Shown here one piece after another: positions 23,735-36,191 of a stretch of DNA of 64,000 nt. Each line of letters opens with the position of its first letter. Position 1 is the stretch's first letter. The stretch spans positions 1,079,766,366-1,079,830,365 of the forward strand of contig NC_056732.1 of the NCBI RefSeq assembly GCF_019279795.1, given 5' to 3'. The notes beneath the pieces are model-generated. The model worked only from the letters and a program-made list of their open reading frames with translations. It was not told the DNA's origin and made no database searches. Made by a program: the position numbers and the translations under genes. The DNA comes from Protopterus annectens (taxonomy: Eukaryota; Chordata; Ceratodontiformes; Protopteridae).

Positions 23735-25471
23735 CGCAGGCCTGGATTGGGGTCCAGTATCTGTGGTGGATAACAAAGGTGAGACCAAAGGAAGGTGAAT
23801 CACACTTGACAAGGCCAAAAGGGAGCAATGAGGATTAACTGTGCTCTTCAACCAAAGTGCTGTCTGTAAGAATCTGGGAATTAGTAGTATTGGGGGGAAA
23901 ACAAAGGAGATAGGAGGCACTAGGGCAAAGAACCTGCTGCACTTGTTGTGGTGAGATGCAAAAAGGTCACAGCAAGGTTGGCCCCAACAATGAAAAATCC
24001 TCTCAATCACTGGCTGAGAAACCACACGTAAGGCTTCAGAATGGACCTGCTAGGTTGGTCTGCTACAATGCTGGGCTTCCCCCGGTATGTGCATAAGAAA
24101 GCAGTCGGAAGAGATCACCACTGCCACACTCTCATTGCCTCTTGACAAAGGGAGTAAGATTGGGTTACCCCATTTGATATACCAAACCACAGACATGTTG
24201 GTTTGTATCGCAATTGTGTCAAAACAAAAAAATGCCTTGAAAGGCCTGGTACATTAGGAGGGCCGCTCTCATTTCTAGGACACTGATGTGCTAATTGGTT
24301 CTGGGGACAACATGCCTTGGAAATCTGTCACAAGAAATGTCCCACACCCCAGTTGTGATGTGTCTATGGTTACCACTGCTGCTGGGGGTGAAAGTACAAC
24401 AGTACAGCCTAAAAAGACTTTCGTCCAACTGTATCCACAAACAGAGGATCTTTGCAAACTAGAGGGAGTCTGACAAGGGATGAAAAAGAGCTGACCACTG
24501 AACAGCTAGGGTACATTGAAGAATGCCTCTATAAAACCAGACCACAGGAACTAAAGTTATAGCAGCTGCCATTGATCTTAGGACCTGAAGAATAATTCTG
24601 GCTGGGGGAGAAGGGTATGCAATAATTTGCTCCACCTGGTACCTGATTATCCTTACACAATGTGATGGAAAACAGGCCATCTGGCTTACTGTGTTCCACT
24701 GGCCTGATGGGGTTTGCAGAGGTTAGCTGAAAAGCCTAATGATTAACACAGCTGGAGCAAGTAGTCCCTGGATTCCTACAGGAGATGCTTGGTTGGAGTG
24801 GTAAGGAACCAGTTGTCTAGGTATGGAGACACTTAGAATCCCATCAGTCTCAACTGACCTGCTACCACTGCCATACATTTGGTGAACACCCTGGGGGCTG
24901 TGGTGAGACCAAACAGCAGGGCTCTAAATTAATAGTGACTGGCCCCTAGTCAAAAGTGCTGAAATATTCAGGAATGATCTGTTGCTCCTGATTTGATAAT
25001 AAACATCCTGAAGAGCGATGGAGCACATCCAATCATACTTGTGTAGAAATGGCAGAATGGAATGAACTATGACCATTCAGAACTTTGATTTCTTCACAAA
25101 GTAATTTAGTTTGCTTAGATCCAGAATTGGTCTCAGGTCCCCGGTTTTCTTTGGCACTAAGAAGAAGTTCCAAATCCTTTCTGGCCTGGTGCGACCTCCA
25201 GGATGACTCTTATCTAGCATTTTTTGAACTGCTGCCTCCCTATGACTGGGTGGGATGTCAGTAGACCCTTTTTTTCGGTTGTGGGATTCTGAGAAAATAG
25301 TATGAAATAACCTCTAGATACAACTTTTAGCACCCAAGAATATTTTGTTATCAATACCCAGGTGTCTGGGTGCAGAGACAAGCACCCCTTAACTGCCTCC
25401 AGAGTTCAACAGTCAGATAACCTTCAAGGAGTGCTGGGTTTTATCTGAAAAGGAATCTCAGAAAGTACAGT
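23735..25471 (-). mobile_element. DIRS copy E, piece 3: reverse transcriptase/RNase H region
   Basis: Resumes DIRS copy E after A3. The DNA follows family B pol (compare 51880-53600) in the same order, including the stretch for 'LFASHHNKCSRFFAL.PP', the RNase H region and the reverse transcriptase blocks, but with heavy decay. Ends at DIRS A4 (25472). Confidence 0.75.
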
Positions 25472-26521
25472 TTTGTACCTACCATAAATGTAGATGTTCG
25501 AGTGTATACCCTGCTGCAGTCATCACACTTGGGTTATCCTGTCGTCAGGCGGTCCCGCAGTCGGCCTGAATTCCAAAGTCTTGGTCCGGCGTCGGTTGCT
25601 GTCGCTTCTTCCCTGACGTCAGTGCGCCAGGGGTATATAAGAGGCATCCAACGCCATTGTGTTCAGTTTTTCTTGCCCCAGATGTCAGGTGCCCCCCCCA
25701 AAAGATGGTCAATAGATAGCCTTTTAAGCTTTTATTATTAGTACTATCTCAAAACAGACCATTTCCAAATGGATAGGACATTGCATACGTTTTTGCTACA
25801 CCCATCATGGAAAACCAGTTCCTTGCTAGCATAAGGCCCCACTCCACCAGGGCAGCAGCTACATCTACAGCCTTCCTCAGGGGGTGCCAACCAAGGACAT
25901 TCTGGAAGCTGCAACTTGGAGTTCAGTACACACCTTCACCAAACACTATCACTTACCACTTTACTCTAAGACTAGAGCTGGCTTCGCCACTGCAGTTTTG
26001 CAGGGCCTTCTAGCCTCCTCTAACCCTGTTTGACTCCACCTCCCATCCTTAGCTTTGGGATTCTACCCAAGTGTGATGACTGCAGCAGGGTAACACGATG
26101 AAAATAGTACAGTTTTGTACCTACCATAAATGTAGATGTTCGAGTGTATACCCTGCTGCAGTCCAGGTTACCCTCCCTTCATCCCCTTTGACCTAACTAA
26201 AACCTTTCTATACCTTAAAATCTGATACAACCTTTGTGGTGTATTTGCTTATAGCTGGAGGGATGTTTTGTTTGTGCTAAGCTTTTATTATTGGTACTAT
26301 CTACTGACCATCTTTTGGGGGGGCACCTGACATCTGGGGCAAGAAAAACTGAAGAAAATGGTGTCGGATGCCTCTTATATACCCCTGGCGCACTGATGTC
26401 AGGGAAGAAGCGACAGCAACCGACGCCGAACAAAGACTTTGGAATTCAGACCGACTGCGGGACCGCCTGACGACAGGATAACCCATGTGTGATGACTGCA
26501 GCAGGGTAACACGATGAACAT
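25472..26521 (+). mobile_element. DIRS family A, copy A4: short internally deleted copy in plus orientation
   Basis: Both terminal repeats are present (about 25510-25680 and 26340-26505), with tips AAAGTACAG and GAACAT. Between them are only the end of the tyrosine recombinase on the plus strand ('IRPHSTRAAATSTAFLRG' at about 25822) and an internal complementary region in reverse (about 26050-26170). The internal order is therefore that of a plus-strand element, opposite to every other DIRS copy in the window, and most of the coding region is absent. It interrupts copy E. Confidence 0.85.
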
Positions 26522-26619
26522 CCCTGGTTTTGCAGGTCTCCTCTGCTGCGAGGACAGAACCCCCCAGACCCTGACACAGTTAGCCCTATGTGAATCCTGG
26601 AAAGGACTCAGACTTACAG
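26522..26619 (-). mobile_element. DIRS copy E, piece 4: short spacer between A4 and A5
   Basis: About 98 bp of non-A sequence trapped between A4 and A5. It resembles the family B pol/gag boundary around 53640-53760 (AGGACAGAACCCCC and the following stretch). Position and strand fit the gap between E pieces 3 and 5. Confidence 0.5.
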
Positions 26620-26670
26620 AAAGTACAGTTTTGTACCTACCATAAATGTAGATGTTCGAAGATCCACATT

Positions 26671-26823
26671 GCTGCAGTCATAACCTGTGGGTAGTCCGCT
26701 GTCCTCGGTCAGCCCGAATACCAAAGTGTTAGGCTGGCGTCGGTCATGGTCGCTCAGATCTGACGTCAGTACGCCATGGTATTAAAGCGCATGACCGACG
26801 TCATACCCTCAGTCTTTCTTGCC
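26671..26823 (+). repeat. A5 left inverted terminal repeat
   Basis: Inverted partner of 31896-32049. It contains TGACGTCA near 26761 and a GGTATTAAAG TATA-like box about 20 bp later. Confidence 0.85.
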
Positions 26824-26962
26824 CCAGATGTCAGAAGGCCCTAAAAAGAAAGGCCATAGCCAAAAACAGAAAAAACCTCCAAAACCCATGTACAAACAAT
26901 ATTTACAACCCAAACCACACAACCACTCCAAACTATAGAGGGGGAGGAGGGAGGGTAAATTG

Positions 26963-27060
26963 GACTGCAGCAATGTGGATCTTCGAACATCTACATTTAT
27001 GGTAGGTACAAAACTGTACTATGTTCTTCATCTCACATTGCTGCAGTCATAACCTGTGGG
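26963..27060 (+). repeat. A5 internal complementary region
   Basis: Joined complements of both outer tips (ACTGTACT/ATGTTCTTCATC at about 27013-27031), continuous with TTGCTGCAGTCATAACCTG of the terminal repeat. Confidence 0.85.
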
Positions 27061-27098
27061 TAGAATCCCAAAGCAAAGGTAAAGGGAGGTTGGCAAAA

Positions 27099-28130
27099 TC
27101 ATAAAGCATTGGGAGCTGCTAACATGCCCTGTAAAACTGCAGTGACAAACCCAGCCCTAGATTTAGAATAAAGAGGGAGATGGTAATGCTTAGAAAAAGT
27201 GTGCACTGAACTCAAAGTAGCTGCTTCCAAAATATCTTTAGTAGCTACACCCCTTAAAAAAGCAGTAGAAGTGGCAGTAGCCCTAGTGGAATGAGGTCTG
27301 ATTCCAGCCGGAATCTCCTTACCATGATGAGAATAACAAAAAGCAATACAATGGCCAATCCACTTAGAAATAGTTTGTTTTGAAACAGGTTTCCCCTGAG
27401 AGCCCAAAGCAAAAGAAACAAATAACTGTTGAGACTGTCTGAACCCTTTAGTCCTGCTCAAATAATAACGCAACTGCCTGTGAATATCCAAAGTGTGCAA
27501 AATTTTCTCCCCTTTATTTTGGGGATCAGCATAAAAAGTAGGCAAATGAATAGATTGGTTCAAGGCCACATTTGAAACCACTTTAGGCATAAAAGTAGGG
27601 TTAGTGCAGAGATACCATATCCTTATGAAAAATCAGGAAGGGTTCAACTGCCATTAGAGCCTGTAATTCAGATACCCTTCTAGCAGACGTAATGGCCAAC
27701 AAAAAGCAGTCTTCCAAGACAAAAACTTCAACTCAGATGTAGCTGCAGGTTCAAAAGGAGGTAAAGTAAGTTTTCCAACACAAAATTGAGATCCCAGGAA
27801 GGAGTAGGAGCTCTACGTGGGGTCTTATGTTCTTTGCCCCTCTAAGGAATTGCTTAAACAAAGGATGAGAGAATAATGGTGGGTCACAGTCATAGTGAGC
27901 AGAAATGGCTGCAGCATGAACTTTACAGAGGAGAAAGACAAACCCTTGTCTAATAATTCTGTAAGATATTGAAGTGAAACACTCAAATTAGGCCTGGAAA
28001 CATCAAAGCTCTTTGCTTTGCTCCAAATAAAAATCTCCTCCATTTATCAGCATAAACTTTCCTTGTACTAGGCCTTCTGGCCTCCAAAATGACATTCAAA
28101 ACTTGTTGAGGAAGCTGCGACCCTCCAGGT
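27099..28130 (-). pseudogene. DIRS A5 tyrosine recombinase
   Basis: Minus-strand fossil with 'MPKVVSNVALNQSIHLPTF', 'GIRPHSTRATATSTAFLRG' (HxxR box) and 'SSVHTFSKHYHLPLYS' (terminal tyrosine region). The core-binding N-terminus 'RRPSTRKVYADKWRRF' is at about 28040-28090. Lightly broken. Confidence 0.9.
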
Positions 28131-30122
28131 TCTAGAACAGAATATGCCAGGCTGTCAGATGCAGGGACTGTATCCTGACATTGAGGAAATGATTGCCTGC
28201 CTGAGACAAAAGGTGTGGAATTGATGGCAAAGGCCAAGGAGGCTCCCGTACTAAACTCCTCAGCAGAGGGTACCAGTGCTGCCGTGGCCAATCTGGAGCT
28301 ATTAGAATCATGGAGGGCTTGTCCTGTCTGACCTTCAAGAGCACCTTGGGAAGGAGAGGCAGAGGAGGAAAGGCATAGACATGAAGATTGTTCCAACTGA
28401 ATGATAGAGCATCCACTTTCCAAGCTTTTGGATGAAACATCTTTGTGCAAAACTTTGGCAACTGGAAATTTAGTGGAGAAGCGAACAGATCTATGTCTGG
28501 AGTCCCCCATATCACTGTCAACTGTCGAAAGACATGAGGATCCAACTTCCACTCGTGGGGATCCACCAGGAGTTCTGTGCTCCTGGCAGAAACCTTGCCT
28601 GAAGAGTGAGGTGCAAACTGAGAGCAGTCTCCCACAAAATCATAGCTTGCCTGCAAAGAGGGTACGAATGGGTTCCCCCTTGCTTGTTGATGTACCACAT
28701 GACAGTTGTGTTGTCTGTTTGAATCAACACTTGTCCTGGGTTAAGTAGATCCTTGAAAGCCATCAATGCAAATTGGACTGCTAACATCTCCTTCAAGTTG
28801 ATATGTAAATGTTGAAGTCTGGCAGGCCACATGTCTTGAACCCATTTTCCATTGAGGTGTGCTCCCCAAGCCTTGTCTAAGGCATCTGTCGTTAAGATCT
28901 GACTCGCCTCTGGTCGGGTCACAGAGAGTCCCTTGTTTAGGTGACATTCCTGAGCCCACCACAAAAATTCCTTTTGAATGTAAGGTATTATCTGAATGAC
29001 AGTGTCCAGATTGTGGCAGTGTTGCGTCCATACACTTTTGAGATACCATTGTAGCTTCCTCATATGCAGTTTGGCATTGGGAAGCACCAGAATACAAGAT
29101 GCCATGAACCCCAAGGCTTGAAGGACTGTCCTTGCAGTCAGCCTGGACCGTAGAGACAATTGTTGGAAGTAAAGTGTAAGATTTCTTTGCTTGTCTGGGG
29201 TCAAAAAAGCCATCTGGGAGGCTGTATTCAGTCTCACACCCAGAAAGCACATTTCCTGAGAGGGTACTAGACTGGACTTTGTTTCGTTCACAGAATACCC
29301 TAGGCACCTTAACACTGCCATAACATACTGTAGATGGTGAAGTAGCTTGTTTTTGTCTTGAGCAAGAATCAGGCAGTCGTCCAAATAAGGATAAATTTGT
29401 ATTCCTCTTAACCTTAAGAAGGCTATCACCGGAGCCAGAACCTTTGTGAACACCCTGGGCGCAGTAGATAAGCCAAAGGGCAATGCAGAGAACTGATAAT
29501 GTAAAGTCCCAGCCCAAAAACGCAGGAATCTCCGGCAACTGGGCCTGCTAGGAATATGAAGATAAGCCTCTTAGAGATCCAGAGTTACCATCCAGTGATC
29601 TTTGCCCAAGAGAGGCAGAAGTTGTTGCAAAGTCAACATTTTGAATTTTGGAATGTCCAGGTATGTGTTGAGGATAGATAAATCCAAAATTGGTCTCCAA
29701 GTGTTTCCTTTCTTTGGTACAAGAAACAGGCGAGAATAAAATCCTAGGCCCACTTCTGACAGAGGGACCTGCTGTATAGCCCCCATTTGAAGAAGTAAAG
29801 AAATCTGTTTGTGAGCCTCCACCCTTTGCTGAGGAGGAACGACTGGCATGCCTTTGAAAGGAGGCAATGTGTGGAAATAAAACTTGTAGCCTCGGTCTAT
29901 AATGTCCAACACCCATTTGTCCTGGGTGACTAAAAGCCAGTTTTGCCTGAAGAGTGCCAACTTTCCTCCCAGAGGAGCTGCCAGACAGGAAGGATCTGGC
30001 AGCTGAAGATGCAGGTCATTGGGTCTGTTTACGAAAGGACTGGCCCCTGCCCTCACCTGTAGATTGTGCAGGGGAACTCCACGTTCTAGGCCTGAAAGAA
30101 CCCTGAGCTCTGCCCCTACCAC
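28130..30122 (-). pseudogene. DIRS A5 reverse transcriptase/RNase H
   Basis: Minus-strand pol: 'LAAPLGGKLALF', 'WMVTLDL', 'PFGLSTAPRVFTKVLAPV', 'IYPYLDDCLI' (YLDD box), RNase H 'TTDALDKAWGAH' and 'QTDNTTVMWYINKQGGTHSY', and 'DIDLFASPLN'. Overlaps the gag end by about 100 bp. A few breaks. Confidence 0.9.
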
Positions 30123-31750
30123 GTCTAGATCTGCCCCTAGACTGTAAATCAGAAGAAGGATAAGCCCATCCCTTAGTAGGCCAATTTCTGCTAAACTTAG
30201 GGGGCTGCACCTGCAAAAAATCCTTAACAGTCCGCATAGACTTAGCTTTGTCTTCCATTTTCTTCAAGACTGACTCCACAGGAGAACCAAACAAAACTTC
30301 AGACTGCAGAGGAGCATCCAAAATTCGAGCTTTAACATGCTCTGACAAGTTCTGATCCTTAAGCCAGGCGTGCCTACGAATAACTGATCCAGTGGCAGCC
30401 ACCCTGGAAGAAGCCTGTAAAGCATCGAAACCACACTGCAAAGAATGCTTACCCACCTGATCAGAGGCATGAACCAAATCCTGTAATTCCTTACACTCTA
30501 TGCCCTCTGCCAAAGCATCTACCTTAGATTTTAACTGAGTAAGGAGAAAATTCTGGTACTTCAACATATGAAACTGGCAATTCAAAGCCCTCATTGCTAG
30601 AGTGGAAGAGGTATACACTTTTTACCCCACCTATCCAAAGCTCTAGAATCTTTATCCATAGGAACTGGATTCTTTACAACAGAAGCCCTGACACCCTTAG
30701 GTCCCTGGCTAATAGTTTCTGGGTCAGCCCTTGGGCTCTTATACAGATATTTATGAGCCTCTGGCACTCTGTAATACCTATCTGGTTTAACGGTGCAGGA
30801 GGCAAAGAGTCTGGATTAAGGGAAGCCTCAGAGAAAACATCCTGAACAACATCCAAAACAGGAGGTATAGCCAAGGGCCGATGTTGTGGTAAAAACAAAA
30901 ATTCCCTAAGCCTCTTTCGGGAATCTGAGAAATCCTGACCTTCCCATTTAAAATGCTCCCTCATAGAATGCAGGGTTTCTGAAAAAGAAAAATCCTCTGG
31001 AGGAGAAGCAGAAGGACTGGAATTCTCTGCGTCTGAATCAGAATAAGGAGGAAAATCCTGAATGTCTTCAGCCGACGACTCTGAGTACTCTGAAGAATGT
31101 TCCAAACCTTCCACCTCTGGCTCCACCCTAGGCCTCTTATCTGGAGGGGGCATAGAACCCCTGATTAAGGAAATCAAATCTTCTGCCATTTTTAGCATGT
31201 GTTTTTTAGGTACAGAACCAGCAGAACTAGGACTGACACCAGAGGAAGACAAACCAGGCCTGACCTTGGAAGGTACCTTAGAGACAGAAGGGGAAGGCCT
31301 AACCACCTTATGCAAAGAAGGGAGTACAGCAACCTGAGAGCCCCCCTCAGCCTGACCCGACTCCTGAGAGGCCACATCTTGCAAAATTAACGGCTCCCCC
31401 TGAGACTCAGCTGAAACCTCGGCTGGATCCACAGATTCCACCGTAGTTTCTAAAGAACCGGCGTCCGGAACGGACGACTCATCCTGCTTGGACTTTACCA
31501 ACTTTTCCTTGCGCTTCTTAGCGGTAGCGGGCGTCGGAGGATCCGACGGCATATTGTAATTACACCGCTTACCGAAGACAAGCCTAGCGCAATCTAACCT
31601 ACGTTTAATGGTGCGCTTATTAAATCTAGCACAAAAGCGACACCCGACTACGTCGTGCTCAGGCCCCAAACAAGGAATACAGAGAGAGTGGTAATCCCTA
31701 TGAGGTATCTGTTTCCCACAAGAAATACAATTATTCACTTTTTCTGACAT
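30016..31750 (-). pseudogene. DIRS A5 gag-like protein
   Basis: Minus-strand gag in two long frames. The N-terminal Cys/His module (NCISCGKQ, H.LCIPCLGPEHDVVGCRFC, ARFNKRTIKRR) lies within about residues 5-55. A Ser/Pro-rich linker, 'MLKMAEDLISLIRGSMPPPDKRPR', acidic stretch and 'MREHFKWEGQDFSDSRKR' follow. The C-terminal 'QVGKHSLQCGFDALQAS' and Arg/Gly-rich tail close the region. Nearly whole but not a single intact frame. Confidence 0.9.
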
Positions 31751-31895
31751 CCGGAATTAACTGAGGCAAGAAAAAACAAAAATATTCCCCAACGGGGTAC
31801 TTAGCCCAACTTGGTTTTCGGTCTGAAACTCAGAATACGAAAATTTCAGAACGCCGAACGGCACTTGCAAACGCTGCTTCTGCTTCGGACCATGC

Positions 31896-32049
31896 GGCAA
31901 GAAAGACTGAGGATATGACGTCGGTCATGCGCTTTAATACCATGGCGTAATGACATCAGATCTGAGCGACCATGACCGATGCCAGCCTAACACTTTGGTA
32001 TTCGGGCCGACCGAGGACAGCGGACTACCCACAGGTTATGACTGCAGCA
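31896..32049 (-). repeat. A5 right inverted terminal repeat (promoter end)
   Basis: Minus-strand reading shows the same box order. The octamer here has become TGATGTCA/TGACATCA, a CpG-decay form of TGACGTCA. Confidence 0.85.
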
Positions 32050-32067
32050 ATGTGAGATGAAGAACAT

Positions 32068-33123
32068 CCACATATTCTTACTTCTTCCTTGAATCCTGGA
32101 AAAGGATCATTGAGGAGTAGAAAAGCATATCCCTAAGGCAGACAGGTCTTTCCATCCTGTTCACTTCAGGAATGAGTTTCCTTTACAGCAGGGCCAAAAA
32201 AAGATGTTCCATCAAAAGAAGTATTGATGAAAGAAGACTTGAAAGGCTCCAGAAAGTTGCATAGGTGCATCTAGGCATGTCTCCTAATGGCTATGCCTGA
32301 ACCAGCTGCCTGTGAGGTTCCCTCTACAGCATGGGATATTAAACTCATGGATGCATTAAAGATGAAGAAGAGTGGTCAGTTGAGAAGACAACTCCTTGTA
32401 GTCTTCCAGAGATGTGGACTCAGAAGGGATTTGCAAAGTTTACTTAGTCAAATCCTGCTGTAATCTTGTGAAATGTGCCAAGTAATTCAGTGACCCTAAG
32501 GCAAAAATATGCTTTCCAAATCTATCCCAATGCCCTGGACTTTCTATTAGGGGGATGGGGAGTGGAGATCTGCTCCACCAGCTCCTTCTTTATGGCTGCT
32601 GTCCCAACCATAGCATCAGCAGGGGCTTCCTTGCTCCACTGTAGCCTGTCTTTAGGTGATGGGGAATAGGTTCTACAGTATCTGGTTCCTTCCACGTCTG
32701 GCGAGAGACTATATTATAAGCTCATCTGCCAGGGGAGTCCCCAAGACATTAGGGGGCTGGAATAAAAAGATTCCAGAAAGACTGACTCCTCTTGGGAGGT
32801 GATATCAGAGGACCATCCACCCTTTTGCCTGAGAATCTCCAAGATGTCTCCACAGGTGACGGGTGGAGATCTAGGGACCCCTCCCCTTCATCGAAGAAAG
32901 TGTCTTCAGTTAGAGACTCCAGAGGGGAGTCTACGCATTTCTCTCTTTTGAGGACCTCCTCTGTGGGAGGCTCTGAACAGGTATCCGAAGAGAGGGGAAA
33001 GCTTTCAATGGGGACTGGCTGCATGCTGGATAGGGCCAGCTGTCCCTGTGGAACAGGCCTGAGGGAATCAGAGCTCAGAACCGAAGGAGGTATTGGTGTA
33101 GGACCTGAAGAGGACAGAGTAGT
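32068..33123 (-). mobile_element. DIRS copy E, piece 5: gag C-terminal half
   Basis: Resumes copy E after A5. The minus strand matches family B gag (compare 53900-54800 and the related copy G at 60430-61400), including 'PPTEEVLKREK', 'SLTEDT.FDEGEGS' and the later Ala-rich region. Ends at the Penelope-like insertion (33124). Confidence 0.8.
33112..33123 (+). repeat. Target-site duplication, left copy (Penelope-like insertion)
   Basis: GGACAGAGTAGT, matching 34855-34866 (GGATAGAGTAGT) with one mismatch. The two copies flank the Penelope-like element exactly where copy E gag breaks off and resumes. Confidence 0.75.
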
Positions 33124-34854
33124 TTTTTTAAAGTAAAATCAGAAATGTAAAGTGGAAGAAGGACATGTTTTTCATTGTTATGGATGTTACCAGTTTATAT
33201 ACAAATATTGAACATGTACATGGCTTAGAAGCAATATTATTTTTTACAAGGTCTTGCCTAAAACACATTTTATTATCGAACTAATACATTTTTGTTTAAA
33301 TAATAACATCTTTGAGTTCAATGAGGAACTTTATAGGCAGCTTCATGGTACAGCTGTGGGGGCAGGTTTTGCCCCCATGTATGCAAATCTTTTCACGGGC
33401 ATGTTTGAAAACAAACATGTATATAGTAATGAATTTTAAGGAAATATGTCATACGTTATTATAGATGATTTACTATTCATTTGTGAAGGGGGTTGGGAAG
33501 AAGTGAATACATTTGTTCAAAAACTCCAGATAAAACCCTATTCAAGTCTGATGGAATACAGACAGATGCTAAAGTAAACTTTCTTGATAAAACTTTGCAA
33601 AGTATTAATGATGGTAGAATACAAACAGGTTTACATAGAAAATTTGAAGGGAGTGGTCATATACTGCATGGGGAAAGCTGTCACCCCACACACTATTAAA
33701 TCTATCCCCTATGGGGAATTTCTTAGAATAAAAAGAATATGTAGTGAGAGTGTGAGAAGAAAATAGAAAAAAAAGCACACAGTTTTGTAACTAGAGGTTA
33801 CAAGGAAATAATGGTGGAAGGAAGTAAAAGGAGGGTAGTACAACAAAATAATACTAAAAGCAGGTATAGCATGCAAGGCAGAGTGCATCAACAGGATAAA
33901 CAAAAATTATGTTATGTGACCAAATATACAGTGCTTACAGAAGTTTTAACAAATTTGGTAAAATATCATTGGGGTATTTTAGAAAAAAAATAAATTCCTT
34001 AATATAAGAGGAAATGAGTACCCCATGTTTTCTTATTCGAAAGGTAGAAGTATGAGATTTCTTGGTGCATGGCAAGTTTCAGCTGCCTGTAAGTCATAGG
34101 AGTTTGGGGGTAGGTAATTTCCCTTGTGGAAAGTGCAGTTGTTGCCGGTATGTAGTAAATGTAGTAAAAAGTTTTGACAAAATGAATGAAAAGTATTTTA
34201 CATGTAAAGGGAGATTTTCCTGCGACAGTACTGGAATAGTTTATGGTTTGAAATGTCCCTGTGGTAAGGTATACATAGGGGAAAGTAAAAAGTTTCAAAC
34301 AAAGGTTGAAGGAACAAGTTAGGGATGCTAAGAAGGGCAAAGAAGAAAGTCCTGTTGCATTACATTTTAAAGAATGTCACAGTGGAAATATACAAGGCTT
34401 ACAAGCTACAATTTTGGGGCAAGTACAACAAATGTATGACTCTGATATTAAAAGACAACTTTGGAAGTTAGAATCTACTTTAATTCTGAAGTTTAACACT
34501 TTAATTCCATATGGAATGAATCAAGAATGTCATTGGAAATGTTTTCTTTAATTTAAGTCTAGGATTGGTTAACGGTTTGTAATTATGCTATTTAAAGATA
34601 GAATATGTGAAGTAGGCATATACTCTGTAAAGGCTGAAGAGCCGAGGTGCTAGAGGAGTCTGCATTTTATACTTTGTATTTGCTGCTAACCAGATTTTAT
34701 TGGAACCAGTGAGTGCTTATTTTACCCGTTTTATGGGACTACATTGCGGATCTACTACTGGACTGGACTATAATTTTAGTAAAATATAAAGATAATCACT
34801 GGCTTCTTTCCTTGTGTGGTGGTGAGCTGTTCTGCTCCAGTTCATGGTGAAGTA
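33124..34854 (+). mobile_element. Penelope-like element, 5'-truncated, with GIY-YIG endonuclease
   Basis: Plus-strand reverse transcriptase blocks 'MDVTSLYTNIEHVHG' (motif A), 'YRQLHGTAVGAGFAPMYANL' and 'VIIDDLLFICEGG' (catalytic DD) at 33176-33500. Further down are a Cys-rich linker (CGKCSCCRYV, about 34127) and a GIY-YIG endonuclease: 'GIVYGLKCPCGKVYIGESKK' (34238-34292), then 'PVALHFKECHSGN' and a C-terminal tail ending near 34551. This order (RT, Cys motif, GIY-YIG) is that of vertebrate Penelope-like elements with endonuclease. The RT N-terminus is absent and frame changes occur between 33260 and 34330. About 300 bp of 3' sequence follows the last stop. Confidence 0.88.
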
Positions 34855-34866
34855 GGATAGAGTAGT
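34855..34866 (+). repeat. Target-site duplication, right copy (Penelope-like insertion)
   Basis: GGATAGAGTAGT, partner of 33112-33123. Confidence 0.75.
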
Positions 34867-36191
34867 CAATTCTCTCTGATGTGAAAAAAATATCTCCACT
34901 ACCTTGAAGGTAAGAAGGACCAGGAAAAGCTGTAGCTGGCCACACCACAGCCAAAGCTATGATGCTACTACACCTCGACCCTTCCTGGATCCGTGCCTTG
35001 AAGGGGAAGTCAGACCCAAGCTGCCCAGCACTAAAGCTCCAAGGAGCAGGGACGGCTCCAACAACATCAGAGTGAAACCTAGCCTACCAGACCCAGCACC
35101 GATGCTTCGGATCTGAGACTCATCCTGGACCAAAGGAATCAGGACTGTACCAGTCAGGAAAGCAGTCAGAGTCGGAGATCTAGCTGTCTTCATATTCGAA
35201 TTCAAACCCCTCACATCTGACAGCTCCAAAACCATGGCTCGGATGGGAGAAGGCGAGATCACTGCTTGAGAAGTAGAAGGGTGACACATAGATCCGATGG
35301 GAGATGGAGCTGGGATAACTCTCATCTGAATAGGAGCTCTAAGGAACTTCCTCATCATCCTATACACTTTGGATTCTGAAAGGCTCCAGAAGGACCTTAC
35401 AGAAGAAGTGGTGGACTAGGACCAAGACTCTCCCCTCTGGGCCTCCTGAAGGAAAGGGGAATGCAGCCAAGGAAAAACAGGCTACACAATGAAATCTAGG
35501 GACATGGTTCTTGAAAATTTTGTATGAATAGTCAGATCTGAGGACATGGGATCTGACTGCTTCCATTTTGGATCTGAAGAGGTAGAATTTGATATCTTCT
35601 GAATCTTTTGAGGAGGTTCCAAATATCAAGTAGTCCTTGGGGATCAGGTTGGAGACCTCTTACATGAATATCTCACCTCTGAAGATGCTTTGGAAGATTT
35701 TGTGGTGTTTTAAACCCCTGATGTACAGGAAGGTGGTAAAGAAATCCCTTTAAAGTATTTTTACAATTGCTAAGAGCTCTGTAGTTAAAGGCTGCACAAA
35801 TGGAGCAGTCAGTGTTGCGATGAGAAGCTCCAAGGCAGTAGACACTCTCTATGAGCATCAGAGTTAGGGATCTTATACCCACAGGAAGTGCATTTTTTGA
35901 AGCCTGTTGGTTTCTCTGCCATGATACAAAAATGTCACTACTATACTAATGAAAAATACAGAAAACAAATGGGAAAAGGATTTTTTTTGGACCACCAACA
36001 ATGGCAGGTAAAGAGAATACTCTCTAGAGGGTAGAAAGGAGGAAAGGGTAGGGGAAAAGTACTGACAGTGGCACTGTAGGCTACCAGAGGTAGAAGATAT
36101 AAAGAAAAGAAGGATACTGCAAAGTAAAATAACTTGAAAATTCAATAACTAAGCGAGGGAGGTGGGTGAAAAAATTAAGATAGTAAGTTTT
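34855..36191 (-). mobile_element. DIRS copy E, piece 6: gag N-terminal half and leader
   Basis: Family B-like gag on the minus strand. 'YRMMRKFLRAPIQMRV' (about 35310-35365) corresponds to 'DQMMRRFIQAQLQMGV' of copy B. 'VYCLGASHRNTDCSICAAFN' (about 35780-35850) corresponds to its N-terminal Cys/His module. The leader runs on to the SINE at 36192. Confidence 0.75.

Larger units (their letters stand above)
26620..32067 (-). mobile_element. DIRS retrotransposon family A, copy A5, near full length and relatively young
   Basis: A 5.45-kb family A copy of a distinct subfamily, shared with A7. Its terminal repeats (26671-26823 and 31896-32049) differ from those of A1-A4, for example GCTGTCCTCGGTC in place of CTGTCGTCAGGCG. 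Gag is in long open frames and pol and recombinase are only lightly damaged, so it is among the youngest insertions here. It looks almost whole with a handful of breaks. It splits copy E at 26619/32068. Confidence 0.93.
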
